Below, in pieces: positions 1 to 8,166 of a stretch of DNA of 64,000 nt (within the stretch, counting starts at the first letter, position 1; every line of letters begins with the position of its first letter). A program made the position numbers and the translations under genes. The notes beneath the pieces were generated by a model. It did no database searches. It had not been told where the DNA came from and saw nothing but the letters and a program-made list of their open reading frames with translations. Origin of the DNA: Herpetosiphon aurantiacus DSM 785. GTDB taxonomy: Bacteria; Chloroflexota; Chloroflexia; Chloroflexales; Herpetosiphonaceae. Location of the stretch: contig CP000875.1 in the NCBI GenBank assembly GCA_000018565.1, positions 2,619,199-2,683,198 of the forward strand, written 5' to 3'.

Positions 1-639
1 TGCCCATGTTGCTCGCTGCGTTTGCTGGTTAAGCCAATGTGTTGCCGCGAGTAATACAAGCGCGAGCGGAATTGCCATCCACAGAAGGTATCCGCTGGGC
101 GCACCAATCGTGACGCTTAGGCTGAGCATCAGGATGAGCACCGCTGGGTAACTTGCGAGAATGATCGATTGCCACCATCGCGCATCCTGCGCTTGGATTG
201 ACCAGCGCCGCTGGCGAATCGCCCAGAGGAGATACATGCCGATCGGAATATCAAACAGGATACAGGCATGGGGAAGCGCATGGAGATGGGTTGGTAAATC
301 ACGTGGGATACTATCCCAGATTGGGTGAAAGAGCCATGCGCCGACCAAAAAATATGGCGAACGATAGACCCCAAGGAGCGCAAAACCGCCATAGAAGACT
401 GTTATCCCCATTTCGAGCAACGTGCCCTGTTGGATATAGGTTGTCCCAAGCCAGACGGTAAAAATAGCCCATGCGGCCCGCTCCGCCGATGCCCCCAAGC
501 TACGTAAGAGCATGATCAGACCAACAGCGGCTGGGAGTGCAACAATCAGCAAGCGATCAGCATGGGCGGCTACGCCAACGCCCATACTCGTTGCCAATAA
601 GGCTATAACGATAATCAAGGTATGGATGGTTTGTTTCAC
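1..639 (-). CDS. Multi-pass membrane protein, 3' end cut off by window edge
   Basis: An open frame of about 213 codons reads leftward out of the window, so the C-terminus is missing. I chose the GTG at 639 because a GGAG lies 8 bases upstream; no ATG starts the frame nearby. The product is strongly hydrophobic, with about five to six predicted membrane segments. A central stretch resembles DUF6010-type membrane proteins: GAWLFHPIWDSIP, followed by PTHLHALPHACILFD and a further membrane helix. That assignment is tentative. It lies 116 bases after the zinc-type binding-protein gene on the same strand, so it may be the last gene of that operon. No function is assigned. Confidence 0.6.
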   Translation of the reverse strand, partial: MKQTIHTLIIVIALLATSMGVGVAAHADRLLIVALPAAVGLIMLLRSLGASAERAAWAIFTVWLGTTYIQQGTLLEMGITVFYGGFALLGVYRSPYFLVGAWLFHPIWDSIPRDLPTHLHALPHACILFDIPIGMYLLWAIRQRRWSIQAQDARWWQSIILASYPAVLILMLSLSVTIGAPSGYLLWMAIPLALVLLAATHWLNQQTQRATWA

Positions 640-755
640 ACCGATAGCTCCAGTGTCGGCCTCGTCCAGCGTTGTTCCACTACTGAACAAGGCCGATCAT
701 GGGAATATTTACGGATTATAGGGATTACGCCGTTCAGCACTGCGCGAGTATTGGG

Positions 756-1571
756 TTATGGGGTTGTGCCCAATGCCGACTTCAAGGTATCAGCATTTTT
801 CTGAAACACCGCCAACAGATCAAGATCGGCATCAGGAAAATTGATCAAGTTGATCACGGTTGCCGTCGTTGCTTCCGCGATTGGTTGGCCGCCACCCATA
901 TGCACATTCTCAAAGATAAAGCGTGGCTGGGCTTTGGTTAAGGTTGCCAATTCTTCCGGCGTAAGTGGCGCTGGCCCATACACACCCGCTGGCTCAAGCC
1001 CAGCAAAGCCAACCCATGGCACCACAAAGGCTTGACTCACCACAATGGGGGTTTGTGCCCCAATGGCGGTACGAACGTCTTGGGATAGACGGGTATATTC
1101 AGCATCAAAGCGCGTCAAAAAGGCTTCGGCGTGTGGCCGTGTCCCAAAGAGATCGCTTAATCGAAGCACCTCCGCCTTAATCACCGCAGGGCTGTTTTCC
1201 GTTTGGACGGTGAGTAAGCGTTCAGCACTCCCACCAACGGCCTCTTGTAAGCGTGGGGCAAACCCTTCAAAGCCTGCATAGAGGACATAATCAGCATCAG
1301 CAACCGCTTGGAGATCGGATGGCTTTGGATCGTAATCAGGTGGATGCTGGACGCTCGATGGCGCAATAATGGTAATATCTGTTGCACCTGCTGCCTTCGC
1401 AAACGCGCCAACCCAACTGGTTGACGCAACAATCTTCAGTGGTTGGGTTGCGCCAGATGGTGCACTGGTTGTCGTCGCCGATGGCGCGGTGGTGTTTGGC
1501 TGTGCAACCGTGCTGCCACAACTTGCCAACAGAAAACCGCCGGTGATTAATGAAAGCCATAATTTTCGCAT
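756..1571 (-). CDS. Metal (Zn/Mn-type) ABC transporter substrate-binding lipoprotein, ZnuA/TroA family
   Basis: This 271-residue protein is a cluster A-I (TroA/ZnuA, PF01297) metal-binding component. It starts with a lipoprotein signal (MRKLWLSLITGGFLLASCG; Cys18 would be lipidated) and a Thr/Ser/Ala linker. The mature part has PPDYDPKPSDLQAVADADYVLY, which follows the family's metal-site region, and a late ENVHMGGG segment. There is no His-rich loop of the kind common in high-affinity ZnuA. The ATG at 1571 overlaps the stop of the upstream permease gene (TAATG), indicating translational coupling, and AAGGAA precedes it. A longer upstream reading (to 1712) has no signal peptide and is rejected. 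The metal cannot be decided from sequence; Zn or Mn is the family expectation. Confidence 0.87.
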   Translation of the reverse strand: MRKLWLSLITGGFLLASCGSTVAQPNTTAPSATTTSAPSGATQPLKIVASTSWVGAFAKAAGATDITIIAPSSVQHPPDYDPKPSDLQAVADADYVLYAGFEGFAPRLQEAVGGSAERLLTVQTENSPAVIKAEVLRLSDLFGTRPHAEAFLTRFDAEYTRLSQDVRTAIGAQTPIVVSQAFVVPWVGFAGLEPAGVYGPAPLTPEELATLTKAQPRFIFENVHMGGGQPIAEATTATVINLINFPDADLDLLAVFQKNADTLKSALGTTP

Positions 1572-2383
1572 TAAACTGGTTCCTTTCGAAGATAACTGAG
1601 GATGGTTATACAGCCAACCGTGATCACCAGCATTGGCCCTGGTGGTTGATTGAACATGAGCGTTAAGCAAAACCCAACCAGATTTCCGACTACCCCAATC
1701 GCCATTGCCCACGCAATCATACTGCCGAGTGATTGACCAAGATTGCGGGCGGCAATCGCTGGAAGAATCGTAATGGCATCGACTAATAAGGCTCCGGTTA
1801 ATCGCACGGCTGCTGCAATGGAAAGCGCGATGATGATCAGTAACCCCATCGTAAGGCGATCAACGGCAATGCCGGAGCACAACGCGATTTCGCGGTCATA
1901 CAAGAGCAAGGCGATGTCGCGCCGTTGCCAGCCATAAACCCCGAGAATTCCGATACTGACCACGACAAGGACGATTAAGTCCGATTGACGGGTGGCGAGA
2001 ATTGATCCCCAGAGTAGTTCAAATGCCCCATTGGCATTGATCCCCGTTTGCGAAAGCAATAAGAGCGCACTAGCAATCGCCATGGTCATCACAATTCCCA
2101 TGGGGCCAGCAAGTCCAGCGGGGCGATGGGCAAGCGGGGCAAGACTGGCTCCGCTCGCGCCGCACACCAGCAAGGCGATAAGCGTCGGCTCAATGCCAAG
2201 TAATAAGCCAAGCGCAATCCCAAATAAAGCGACATGCATCATGGCAAAGCGAACAGGCAAAATGTTGAGTCCCATGATCCAGACCCCAATAATGGGAAAG
2301 GCGCTACCAGCGACGATCAAGGCAATGATGGCGCGTTGCACCGGAAGCAATCGCAGCAAATCGATGAATTCCACACTGTTCAT
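1571..2383 (-). CDS. Metal ABC transporter permease, ZnuB/ABC-3 family
   Basis: The 270-residue product is an integral membrane protein of the ABC-3 family (PF00950), with about eight hydrophobic segments. It would form the channel through which the metal delivered by the neighbouring binding lipoprotein is pumped in. Family features include the GALLVDAITILPAIAARNLGQS segment near residues 195-215, the usual contact loop with the ATPase. Its ATG overlaps the stop of the upstream ATPase gene by four bases (ATGA), and its own stop overlaps the start of the binding-protein gene, so the three genes are tightly coupled. Length is normal for the family (about 260-290 residues). Confidence 0.9.
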   Translation of the reverse strand: MNSVEFIDLLRLLPVQRAIIALIVAGSAFPIIGVWIMGLNILPVRFAMMHVALFGIALGLLLGIEPTLIALLVCGASGASLAPLAHRPAGLAGPMGIVMTMAIASALLLLSQTGINANGAFELLWGSILATRQSDLIVLVVVSIGILGVYGWQRRDIALLLYDREIALCSGIAVDRLTMGLLIIIALSIAAAVRLTGALLVDAITILPAIAARNLGQSLGSMIAWAMAIGVVGNLVGFCLTLMFNQPPGPMLVITVGCITILSYLRKEPV

Positions 2384-3054
2384 ACAGCAAGTTCCCGCAG
2401 ACTGCCGCCCGCCATTTCAAGCACCCGCTGACAACGGGCCACGACTGCCCGATCATGGGTAACGACCAACATTGTGACTGGCAGGCTTGCCAACACGTCG
2501 GCAACGACGGTTTGACCTGCAAAATCGAGTGCCGCCGTGGGTTCGTCTGCTAATAACAGTCCTGCCCCTGCGCCAAGGCTGCCAATGGCGCGTGCTAAAA
2601 AGATCCGCTGGATCTGACCACCCGAAAGGGTCTGCATGGGGCGATCCATGAGCTGGTCTACAGCGAGGTGCGCTGCTGCTTGGATGGCAAGGCGTACATT
2701 GCCGCTTCGTTCGAGTAACTCGCGCACCCGTAGTGGAAAATGCCCGAGCGTTTGCCGCTGTGGCATCCAAGCAATGTGGCGATACTGGTTTGCTCGTTTG
2801 GTACGTGGGTGAATGGTTTGCTGGTCTAGTACTAATGTGCCGCTGCTAATCGGATGAAATCCCATAATTGCCCGAAGGACGGTTGATTTCCCAGAACCAT
2901 TGCCGCCAATCAGCGCCACATGATCACCAGGGTTCAGCGCGAGATCAACATGATCAACCACGCAGGTTGCCCCATAGCGACAGACAAGTTGTTCAATGAT
3001 TAAGCGGGCTGGTTGGGCACTGATTGCCGTTGCCTCAGTCCATAGCATCGTCAT
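2380..3054 (-). CDS. Metal ABC transporter ATP-binding protein, ZnuC-like
   Basis: A 224-residue ABC ATPase that would energise the ZnuB-like permease downstream. Walker A is GGNGSGKST, the signature is LSGGQIQR and Walker B with D-loop is LLADEPTAALD, followed by the switch His in VVTHDRA, so all catalytic motifs are intact. I chose the ATG at 3054 because AGAAGGA lies about 9 bases before it; an ATG six bases further in (3048) is a possible alternative. The frame stays open up to 3201, but that extension overlaps the preceding small gene and has no family similarity. It overlaps the permease gene by four bases. Confidence 0.88.
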   Translation of the reverse strand: MTMLWTEATAISAQPARLIIEQLVCRYGATCVVDHVDLALNPGDHVALIGGNGSGKSTVLRAIMGFHPISSGTLVLDQQTIHPRTKRANQYRHIAWMPQRQTLGHFPLRVRELLERSGNVRLAIQAAAHLAVDQLMDRPMQTLSGGQIQRIFLARAIGSLGAGAGLLLADEPTAALDFAGQTVVADVLASLPVTMLVVTHDRAVVARCQRVLEMAGGSLRELAV

Positions 3055-3094
3055 GCGTTTGCGTCCTTCTGCACCTATAGTCTGATGAGTCGAT

Positions 3095-3331
3095 TTAATT
3101 GGTATGCACTGTATAGTCACCATCGTGCTGGGGTGGTTGCACAGCGTGCGCGATGTGTTCCAACCCATGGGTAAGCGGTGCATCATAGGCGAGATAGCCA
3201 CAGGCCGTCATTTCGGCAATGGTTAATGATGCGAGCGTTTGACGATACTGGTGCAGCGAAATTTGCCGCTCAGTACACAACTGAAGCAACCCGGTTTCTA
3301 GGGCTTGAAATAACACAGTGATGGTATCCAT
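3095..3331 (-). CDS. Small hypothetical protein in the Zn-type importer operon
   Basis: A 78-residue soluble protein that I do not recognise. It is supported by an excellent ribosome binding site (AGGAGG, 5 bases before the ATG) and by its position 40 bases upstream of the importer ATPase gene on the same strand. The sequence is mostly helical with a His-containing C-terminus (GLEHIAHAVQPPQHDGDYTVHTN). His residues near the end could bind metal, but this is speculation. Confidence 0.6.
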   Translation of the reverse strand: MDTITVLFQALETGLLQLCTERQISLHQYRQTLASLTIAEMTACGYLAYDAPLTHGLEHIAHAVQPPQHDGDYTVHTN

Positions 3332-3488
3332 GAATCCTCCTAGTGGTCATCCAGCGCTGGCAAGTGCATACACGCTTGATCTTCAGAGGAATGATCAACA
3401 ACGCGAACCACGCCAAAGTCAGACTAACCGCTGCTGGATAACACAGCAACAAACCATCTGATACCGATTGAGCGAGGGGCATACGTCG

Positions 3489-3899
3489 TTAGAGCAGCCG
3501 AGGTGGGGGAAGGATCGGGGGGATTGGATGAGAGCGCAGATGTGAACATATCTGGCGGAACACAATTAGTGTTTCGGCACGATAAAAAGACCATGCCCAG
3601 CCAACAGCCGCCATGGCAAACAAGGCTACAAATCCATGGTGTTGGGTCATCGTTGTCAATGCTGGTGTTGTTGCATCGCCGCTGGCTGGTGGCGTTGCGT
3701 TGACGATGCAGACAAATTGCCCGACGGCTATTGCTGGAAACGGGTCAATGGGCAGCGATTGAATAATGGATTCATGAAGAATGCAGGCCAAGGGACAGAT
3801 AAGTGCCAGCTGAAGCACGAAAACCCAACCACAAACCCACCAGCACAGCGCAGTCAGCGTGCCTCGGCGTGGAGCTGGTTGTGTGTGCTGGTGGATCAT
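3489..3899 (-). CDS. Small membrane protein with PPPR tail, first gene of Zn-type importer operon
   Basis: A 136-residue protein with two predicted membrane segments (about residues 19-43 and 90-106). They are joined by a loop containing a CPLACILHE motif, and the protein ends in a proline-rich tail (PPILPPPRLL). A second protein with the same plan, NPWLCLLHCDM in place of CPLACILHE and ending PPPRFF, is encoded at 7692-8117 in front of the second metal importer. The conserved Cys and His at the end of the first helix suggest a metal-related role, which is inference. No database family is named with confidence. The ribosome binding site is weak. Confidence 0.55.
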   Translation of the reverse strand: MIHQHTQPAPRRGTLTALCWWVCGWVFVLQLALICPLACILHESIIQSLPIDPFPAIAVGQFVCIVNATPPASGDATTPALTTMTQHHGFVALFAMAAVGWAWSFYRAETLIVFRQICSHLRSHPIPPILPPPRLL

Positions 3900-3921
3900 G
3901 TTGATTGCTATCCATTTGGCA

Positions 3922-3967
3922 ATGCGCGATGACGGTATGGTCGGTATAGTATCACATCATCGCGCAT
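3922..3967. promoter_or_regulatory. Inverted repeat upstream of Zn-type importer operon
   Basis: Perfect 11-bp arms, ATGCGCGATGA (3922-3932) and its complement TCATCGCGCAT (3957-3967), are separated by 24 bp. The repeat lies between the end of the DJ-1 gene and the start codon at 3899. No T-run follows, so a simple terminator is unlikely. It could be an operator or a long hairpin in the leader RNA. The bound factor is unknown. Confidence 0.35.
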
Positions 3968-4003
3968 CGTGGCAGATCAGGGTATGGAATGGGACAGGAT
4001 GGG

Positions 4004-4699
4004 CTACCCCTTCACCCGATATTTCGATAACACGGTATACGTCTCATCAATTAAGGCCTGATCCGCTTGTTGAAAATCGCCTGCCCCCGAAAAGGGAGGC
4101 TGTGGATCATATTCGATCGCCAGTTGAATGGCCTGGGCGGTCTGCGAACTGCTCAACTGCTGTGCCAAAAATAAAGCCATATCAATGCCAGCCGAGACTC
4201 CCGCTGCCGTAATAATGTTGCCTTGCTGAATAAAGCGTTCGGCGGTATACGTTGCAGCACAATATTGATGAATAAACTCGCGCGATGTCCAATGGCTGGT
4301 CACCTGTAAGCCGTGCAACAATCCCGCTGCTCCTAAGACAAACACTCCAGTACAGACTGAGGTCATCCACTCAACGGTCGGAGCTGCCGTCTGAAGCCAA
4401 TTCAGAAGGGGTTGATGTGCAAGAGCCTGCATCGTCCCCGCTCCGCCGGGAATCACAACCACCGTCGGATGCGGAAGCTCATCCCATGTCGCCGTCGCAA
4501 CTAACGCCAGTTGACCAGTATCGGCATAGATTGGTCCCTGCTGATCCGCAACAAAATACACATCGGTATCGGGTAGGCTCACCAACACCTCATAGGGGCC
4601 AATCGCATCAAGCGCCGTGAAGCCTTCATACAACACAATCGCAACGGATCGTCGCGTAGTGGACATCGTAATGGATGGTTCATTCGTTGCCATGGACAT
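4004..4699 (-). CDS. DJ-1/PfpI family protein (isonitrile hydratase/GATase1-like)
   Basis: A 231-residue protein of the DJ-1/PfpI superfamily. It starts with the family strand-turn SVAIVLYEGFTALDAIGPYEVL, has the PGGAGT nucleotide-elbow partner, and has the nucleophile elbow SVCTG with Cys116. This subgroup includes isonitrile hydratases and AraC-associated amidase-like domains; here there is no HTH domain. It is the last gene of a siderophore/cobalamin-type importer operon. Its ribosome binding site (AAGGAGG) lies inside the end of the ATPase gene, whose stop directly precedes the ATG at 4699; the ATG two codons in has better spacing. The substrate is unknown; modification or hydrolysis of an imported ligand is one possibility. 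Confidence 0.8.
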   Translation of the reverse strand: MSMATNEPSITMSTTRRSVAIVLYEGFTALDAIGPYEVLVSLPDTDVYFVADQQGPIYADTGQLALVATATWDELPHPTVVVIPGGAGTMQALAHQPLLNWLQTAAPTVEWMTSVCTGVFVLGAAGLLHGLQVTSHWTSREFIHQYCAATYTAERFIQQGNIITAAGVSAGIDMALFLAQQLSSSQTAQAIQLAIEYDPQPPFSGAGDFQQADQALIDETYTVLSKYRVKG

Positions 4700-5485
4700 C
4701 TAGCCTCCTTCGTGGCGATGACTTAAGGGAAATAACGCCAGCTGAATACGATTGGTAACGGGATGGCGTTGAATAACCGCATTGACCAAAAAAATATCAC
4801 GCAACCAGTGCGGCGTGAGCACCTGTTCTGGTGTGCCCTCGGCAACGATCGTTCCTGCCGACAGCACATACAATCGATCGCAATAGGCTGCGGCAAGATT
4901 AAGATCGTGGACAGTGACCAACGTTGTGATGCCAAGGCTGCGCACGAGTTCGAGGATGTCAAGCTGATAATGAATGTCCAAATGGTTTGTTGGTTCATCC
5001 AACACCAACAATTGCGGTTCTTGGGCTAAAGCCCGCGCAATCAACACCCGCTGTTTTTCACCACCAGAAAGCGTATTGAATGGGCGATTGGCACAATCGA
5101 GCATCTGCACCCGCGCTAATGCCGTTGTCGTCACCTGCCAATCATGGTCGGTATCACCAGCAAAAAAGCCTTTATGGGGGGTTCGACCCATCTGGACCAT
5201 TTTGGCAACCGTAAAGGCCACATCGTGGGTGCTTTCTTGGACAACCGCAGCAGTCTGGCGGGCACTTGTCCGTGGCGACATTTGCCACACATCGTCGTCA
5301 CCAAGCTGCACAAAGCCCGCACTGGGGCGCAACATGCGATAGACCGTCCGTAAAATCGTTGATTTGCCACTGCCGTTTGGCCCAACCAAACCCACAATTT
5401 CACCAGGCTGAACAGCTAAATCAATATTGGAGACAATCTGACGACTGCTCACCGAGACGGCGACGTGGTGAATTGTGAGCTTCAT
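4700..5485 (-). CDS. Siderophore/cobalamin-type ABC transporter ATP-binding protein (FecE/BtuD-like)
   Basis: A 261-residue ABC ATPase of the iron-chelate/B12 class. Walker A is GPNGSGKST, the signature LSGGEKQR, Walker B LLVLDEPTNHLD, and the switch region VTVHDLNLAA is typical of FecE/BtuD proteins. It powers the FecCD permease encoded just upstream, whose stop overlaps this ATG by four bases. The end of the gene carries the ribosome binding site for the DJ-1 gene. The cargo (ferric siderophore, haem or cobalamin) cannot be told from sequence. No cobalamin riboswitch is visible upstream of the operon. Confidence 0.9.
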   Translation of the reverse strand: MKLTIHHVAVSVSSRQIVSNIDLAVQPGEIVGLVGPNGSGKSTILRTVYRMLRPSAGFVQLGDDDVWQMSPRTSARQTAAVVQESTHDVAFTVAKMVQMGRTPHKGFFAGDTDHDWQVTTTALARVQMLDCANRPFNTLSGGEKQRVLIARALAQEPQLLVLDEPTNHLDIHYQLDILELVRSLGITTLVTVHDLNLAAAYCDRLYVLSAGTIVAEGTPEQVLTPHWLRDIFLVNAVIQRHPVTNRIQLALFPLSHRHEGG

Positions 5486-6564
5486 CCGACACCTCCCGAA
5501 CGCTGTCGCATAAGCCAGATAAAAAAGGGTCCTCCAATCATGGCAGTCACAATACCAACGGGCAGTTCTTGGGGTGCGATCACGATTCGCCCAATCAAAT
5601 CAACCAGCACCATATACACCCCTCCCAACAAGGCACTGGTTGGCAAGACATAGCGATGATCCACGCCAACCAACAGGCGGACAATATGCGGTATCATCAA
5701 GCCGACAAATCCAATCGCTCCACTCATGGCAACGACTGTTCCCACCATCAACGAACTCAGCACAAACAGCTGTATCCGAAACCGATGAAGATTCACCCCT
5801 AGACTGATGGCCGTTTCGTCGCCAGCTAAGACCGCATTCAGTGAACGAAATTGCAGCATTAAAAGTCCTGTCGAGCCCAACACCGCAAGGCTGGGAAGAC
5901 CAAGATACTGCCACTTTGCGCCGCCCAAATTTCCGGCCAACCAGGTTAATACCGCTGCGGCACCACCATAGGGCGTAGTTGAGCGCAACACGAGATAGCT
6001 GGTCATCGCTGAGAGCACATAGCCCAACGACACCCCTGCCAAAACCAGGCGTGTTGGGATAACACGACCCGATTGCTGTGCCAAGGCATAGACCACAACC
6101 ATGGTCAGCATGGCCCCACCGAATGCCGCGAACGACAGGGATAATCCGCCAATAGCAGCAGTACCAAGGGTGAGCACTGCAACCGCTGCCACGGATGCGC
6201 CCGAGGAAACACCAAACAGATACGGATCGGCAAGAGGATTTCGCACCATGGCTTGGAGGGCTGTCCCACTGACTGATAGTGCCGCACCAACAATGACGGC
6301 TAATAACACCCGCGGCAGGCGAAATTGCCACACAATCTGGTCTTGCGTGGGAGTCCATGTCACGGAAACTGTGTTCGGCATCAGGTGGTTGAGAATAATC
6401 TTGGCAACGATCGGCACGGGCACTGAAACCGAGCCAATAGCAACACCAAGCAAAATGACCCCAATCAACATGAGCGTGAGTACCACCAGCAACCCCCCAA
6501 TGGCGGGAATTGCTGGTGGTACGCGCGGTGACGATTGTGGGTCATGGGAATGACGCACGATCAC
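5482..6564 (-). CDS. FecCD-family ABC transporter permease
   Basis: A 360-residue membrane protein of the FecCD/BtuC family (PF01032), with about nine to ten membrane segments. Diagnostic stretches are RLPRVLLAVIVGAALSVSG, ALQAMVRNPLADPYLFGVSSGA and GAIGFVGLMIPHIVRLLVG. It would move iron-chelate or cobalamin across the membrane. The first ~30 residues are a hydrophilic N-terminus, slightly longer than usual. It is coupled on both sides by four-base ATGA overlaps, with the binding protein upstream and the ATPase downstream. Confidence 0.92.
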   Translation of the reverse strand: MIVRHSHDPQSSPRVPPAIPAIGGLLVVLTLMLIGVILLGVAIGSVSVPVPIVAKIILNHLMPNTVSVTWTPTQDQIVWQFRLPRVLLAVIVGAALSVSGTALQAMVRNPLADPYLFGVSSGASVAAVAVLTLGTAAIGGLSLSFAAFGGAMLTMVVVYALAQQSGRVIPTRLVLAGVSLGYVLSAMTSYLVLRSTTPYGGAAAVLTWLAGNLGGAKWQYLGLPSLAVLGSTGLLMLQFRSLNAVLAGDETAISLGVNLHRFRIQLFVLSSLMVGTVVAMSGAIGFVGLMIPHIVRLLVGVDHRYVLPTSALLGGVYMVLVDLIGRIVIAPQELPVGIVTAMIGGPFFIWLMRQRSGGVG

Positions 6565-7592
6565 TCGAATACCTCTGGGTGCAGCGCCCGAGCAATTTGC
6601 TCAAGGCCATCAATAATGCGAATACTGGCTTCGGTATTAATCGTGGGAATAGGTATCAACCGATTATTTTGGACTGCTGGGATGGTCGGAAAGGTTGTTT
6701 TGAGATACGACTCCAGCATTGCGGCATCCTGACCAGGAAATGTCCCCAGCAAAATGACATCGGGTTGCGCCGCCGCAAATTCTTCGGCACTCACTTGAAA
6801 AACATCCTGATCAAAGACATTTTTTCCGCCAGCTCGCACAATCAAATCGCCCCAGACTCCACCCGAGAGCACGTTGAGCGGGCCTTCTCCCCCGGTGTAG
6901 AACAGAACGTTCACAGGTGAAACCCCAACCATCCGTTGTTCAATCGCGGCTTGACGGGACTGAAGGTCGGTGATAATCGCATTAGCTCGTTCCGACACCC
7001 CAAAAATCGCCCCCAAGTTCGCAAGATCAGTATAGACTTGCTCAAGACGTTTGCTTCCTGCATCAGCCATCGTACAGGCATTGTTGGAATAGACCTGTGC
7101 CCCAGCGGCTTCCAATTCAGCGACCGTGGCATACCCTGAATTGCTATCGAATGCAAAGCCTTCGAGTTGTTCCGAGATAACGAAATCAGGATTTTCGGCA
7201 AGCGTCACTTCTTTGACCGGCCATTGCATCGCCGTCCCGATTTGTTTGAGGGTCGCGGCTTCGGCCTGAAGATTTGCGGGATAGTCATCGTAATTGCCAC
7301 CAACCGCAACAATGCGGTCACCTAAACCTAAGGCAAGCAGCATTTCCGTTGGTGGTTGCCAGAGACTAATTATCCGCTCTGGCGCTTTCGCAAAGGTAAG
7401 TTTCCGCCCACAGTTTTCAATCGTGACAGGGTACCCTGCCGATGCTGGAGCAGTGGTGGTACTGATCGTTGCGGTACTCGTTGATGGATTCGTTGGTTGA
7501 ACCGCATCAGGGGTCTGGGTGGTAAGGGTTGTCCCACAAGCAGTGATGATCAGCAAGACACCAATCATGGGTGCGAAACAATGTTTTAACAT
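6561..7592 (-). CDS. Iron-chelate/cobalamin-type substrate-binding lipoprotein (class III binding protein)
   Basis: A 343-residue extracytoplasmic binding protein (PF01497 type). The N-terminus is a lipoprotein signal ending LLIITAC (Cys19), followed by a Thr/Pro-rich linker. The domain shows PERIISLWQPPTEMLLALGLGDRIVAVGG near residue 90, typical of class III binding proteins for siderophores and B12. It delivers the ligand to the FecCD permease encoded immediately downstream. The ATG at 7592 is preceded by AAAGAG. A hairpin lies in the leader at 7625-7647. Confidence 0.9.
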   Translation of the reverse strand: MLKHCFAPMIGVLLIITACGTTLTTQTPDAVQPTNPSTSTATISTTTAPASAGYPVTIENCGRKLTFAKAPERIISLWQPPTEMLLALGLGDRIVAVGGNYDDYPANLQAEAATLKQIGTAMQWPVKEVTLAENPDFVISEQLEGFAFDSNSGYATVAELEAAGAQVYSNNACTMADAGSKRLEQVYTDLANLGAIFGVSERANAIITDLQSRQAAIEQRMVGVSPVNVLFYTGGEGPLNVLSGGVWGDLIVRAGGKNVFDQDVFQVSAEEFAAAQPDVILLGTFPGQDAAMLESYLKTTFPTIPAVQNNRLIPIPTINTEASIRIIDGLEQIARALHPEVFE

Positions 7593-7624
7593 GGAGACAC
7601 TCTTTCAGAAAAAGATCATACAGC

Positions 7625-7647
7625 GGTCGGGATGCTGCCATCCGACC
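7625..7647 (-). other. Stem-loop between small membrane gene and binding-protein gene
   Basis: GGTCGGGATG (7625-7634) pairs with CATCCGACC (7639-7647) around a CTGC loop with a single-base bulge. On the transcribed strand a T-run follows about ten bases later. It may partly terminate or stabilise the transcript between the two genes. No riboswitch consensus was found here. Confidence 0.35.
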
Positions 7648-7691
7648 AAGAAATGCGACAAGCGTATCAATTAAGAACCAGTGTATCTATC

Positions 7692-8117
7692 CTAGAAAAA
7701 ACGGGGAGGAGGAACATGAGGGTCGGCAAAAACAGGAGTATAGGCTGCTTGGGAAACAGGGGAAATCAAGCACCAAAACCAAGTCATTGCAATGAATACG
7801 CTACCCGTTAGTACCATTGGGTAGAATGCTTGTGCTTGTATCTGACCAGTACCCTGATGCGAATTGATATGATAGCGACTATCGTCTGGCTGCGTGCGAT
7901 GGGTTTGGGCAAGAAGACAAATAAATCCTGCCCCATTCGGTTGCACAATCATCTGATCAGTAGCTTCTTGGCTGATCATATCGCAGTGAAGCAGACAGAG
8001 CCACGGGTTCAACAGGGCTAAAAAGAGGATCGCAAATAAAGAAAGCCCATGGCGAAGCTTCCTGTTCCAGCACAACTTCAGTGTATAGGGAGCGATGATC
8101 AGTGCGAAACCGTCCAT
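7692..8117 (-). CDS. Small membrane protein with PPPR tail, first gene of FecBCD-type operon
   Basis: A 141-residue protein with two predicted membrane segments (about residues 23-43 and 103-123) and a proline-rich C-terminus (FADPHVPPPRFF). It has the same plan as the 136-residue protein at 3489-3899, including Cys/His residues at the end of the first helix (NPWLCLLHCDM). It lies 99 bases upstream of the binding-protein gene on the same strand. Association of two such proteins with two metal importers suggests an accessory role in metal uptake, which is inference. No clear ribosome binding site precedes the ATG, so the start is uncertain. Confidence 0.58.
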   Translation of the reverse strand: MDGFALIIAPYTLKLCWNRKLRHGLSLFAILFLALLNPWLCLLHCDMISQEATDQMIVQPNGAGFICLLAQTHRTQPDDSRYHINSHQGTGQIQAQAFYPMVLTGSVFIAMTWFWCLISPVSQAAYTPVFADPHVPPPRFF

Positions 8118-8166
8118 AATAGCGATGATTATACCCTGAATTATTTGTTTACGGTGCTATTTCAAC

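Noticed and set aside
3270-3482. 70-codon frame with a hydrophobic start between two small genes
   Set aside because: It overlaps the well-supported 78-residue gene by about 60 bases, has no ribosome binding site, and its second half is only another frame of that gene. A tiny membrane protein cannot be excluded.
5600-6358. 252-codon minus-strand frame overlapping the FecCD permease
   Set aside because: It lies in another frame of a clear FecCD gene and is rich in Cys and Arg without any family pattern.
7592-7700. Cobalamin riboswitch upstream of the BtuF/FecB-like gene
   Set aside because: The leader is short and I do not see the conserved B12-box sequences; only a simple hairpin is present.
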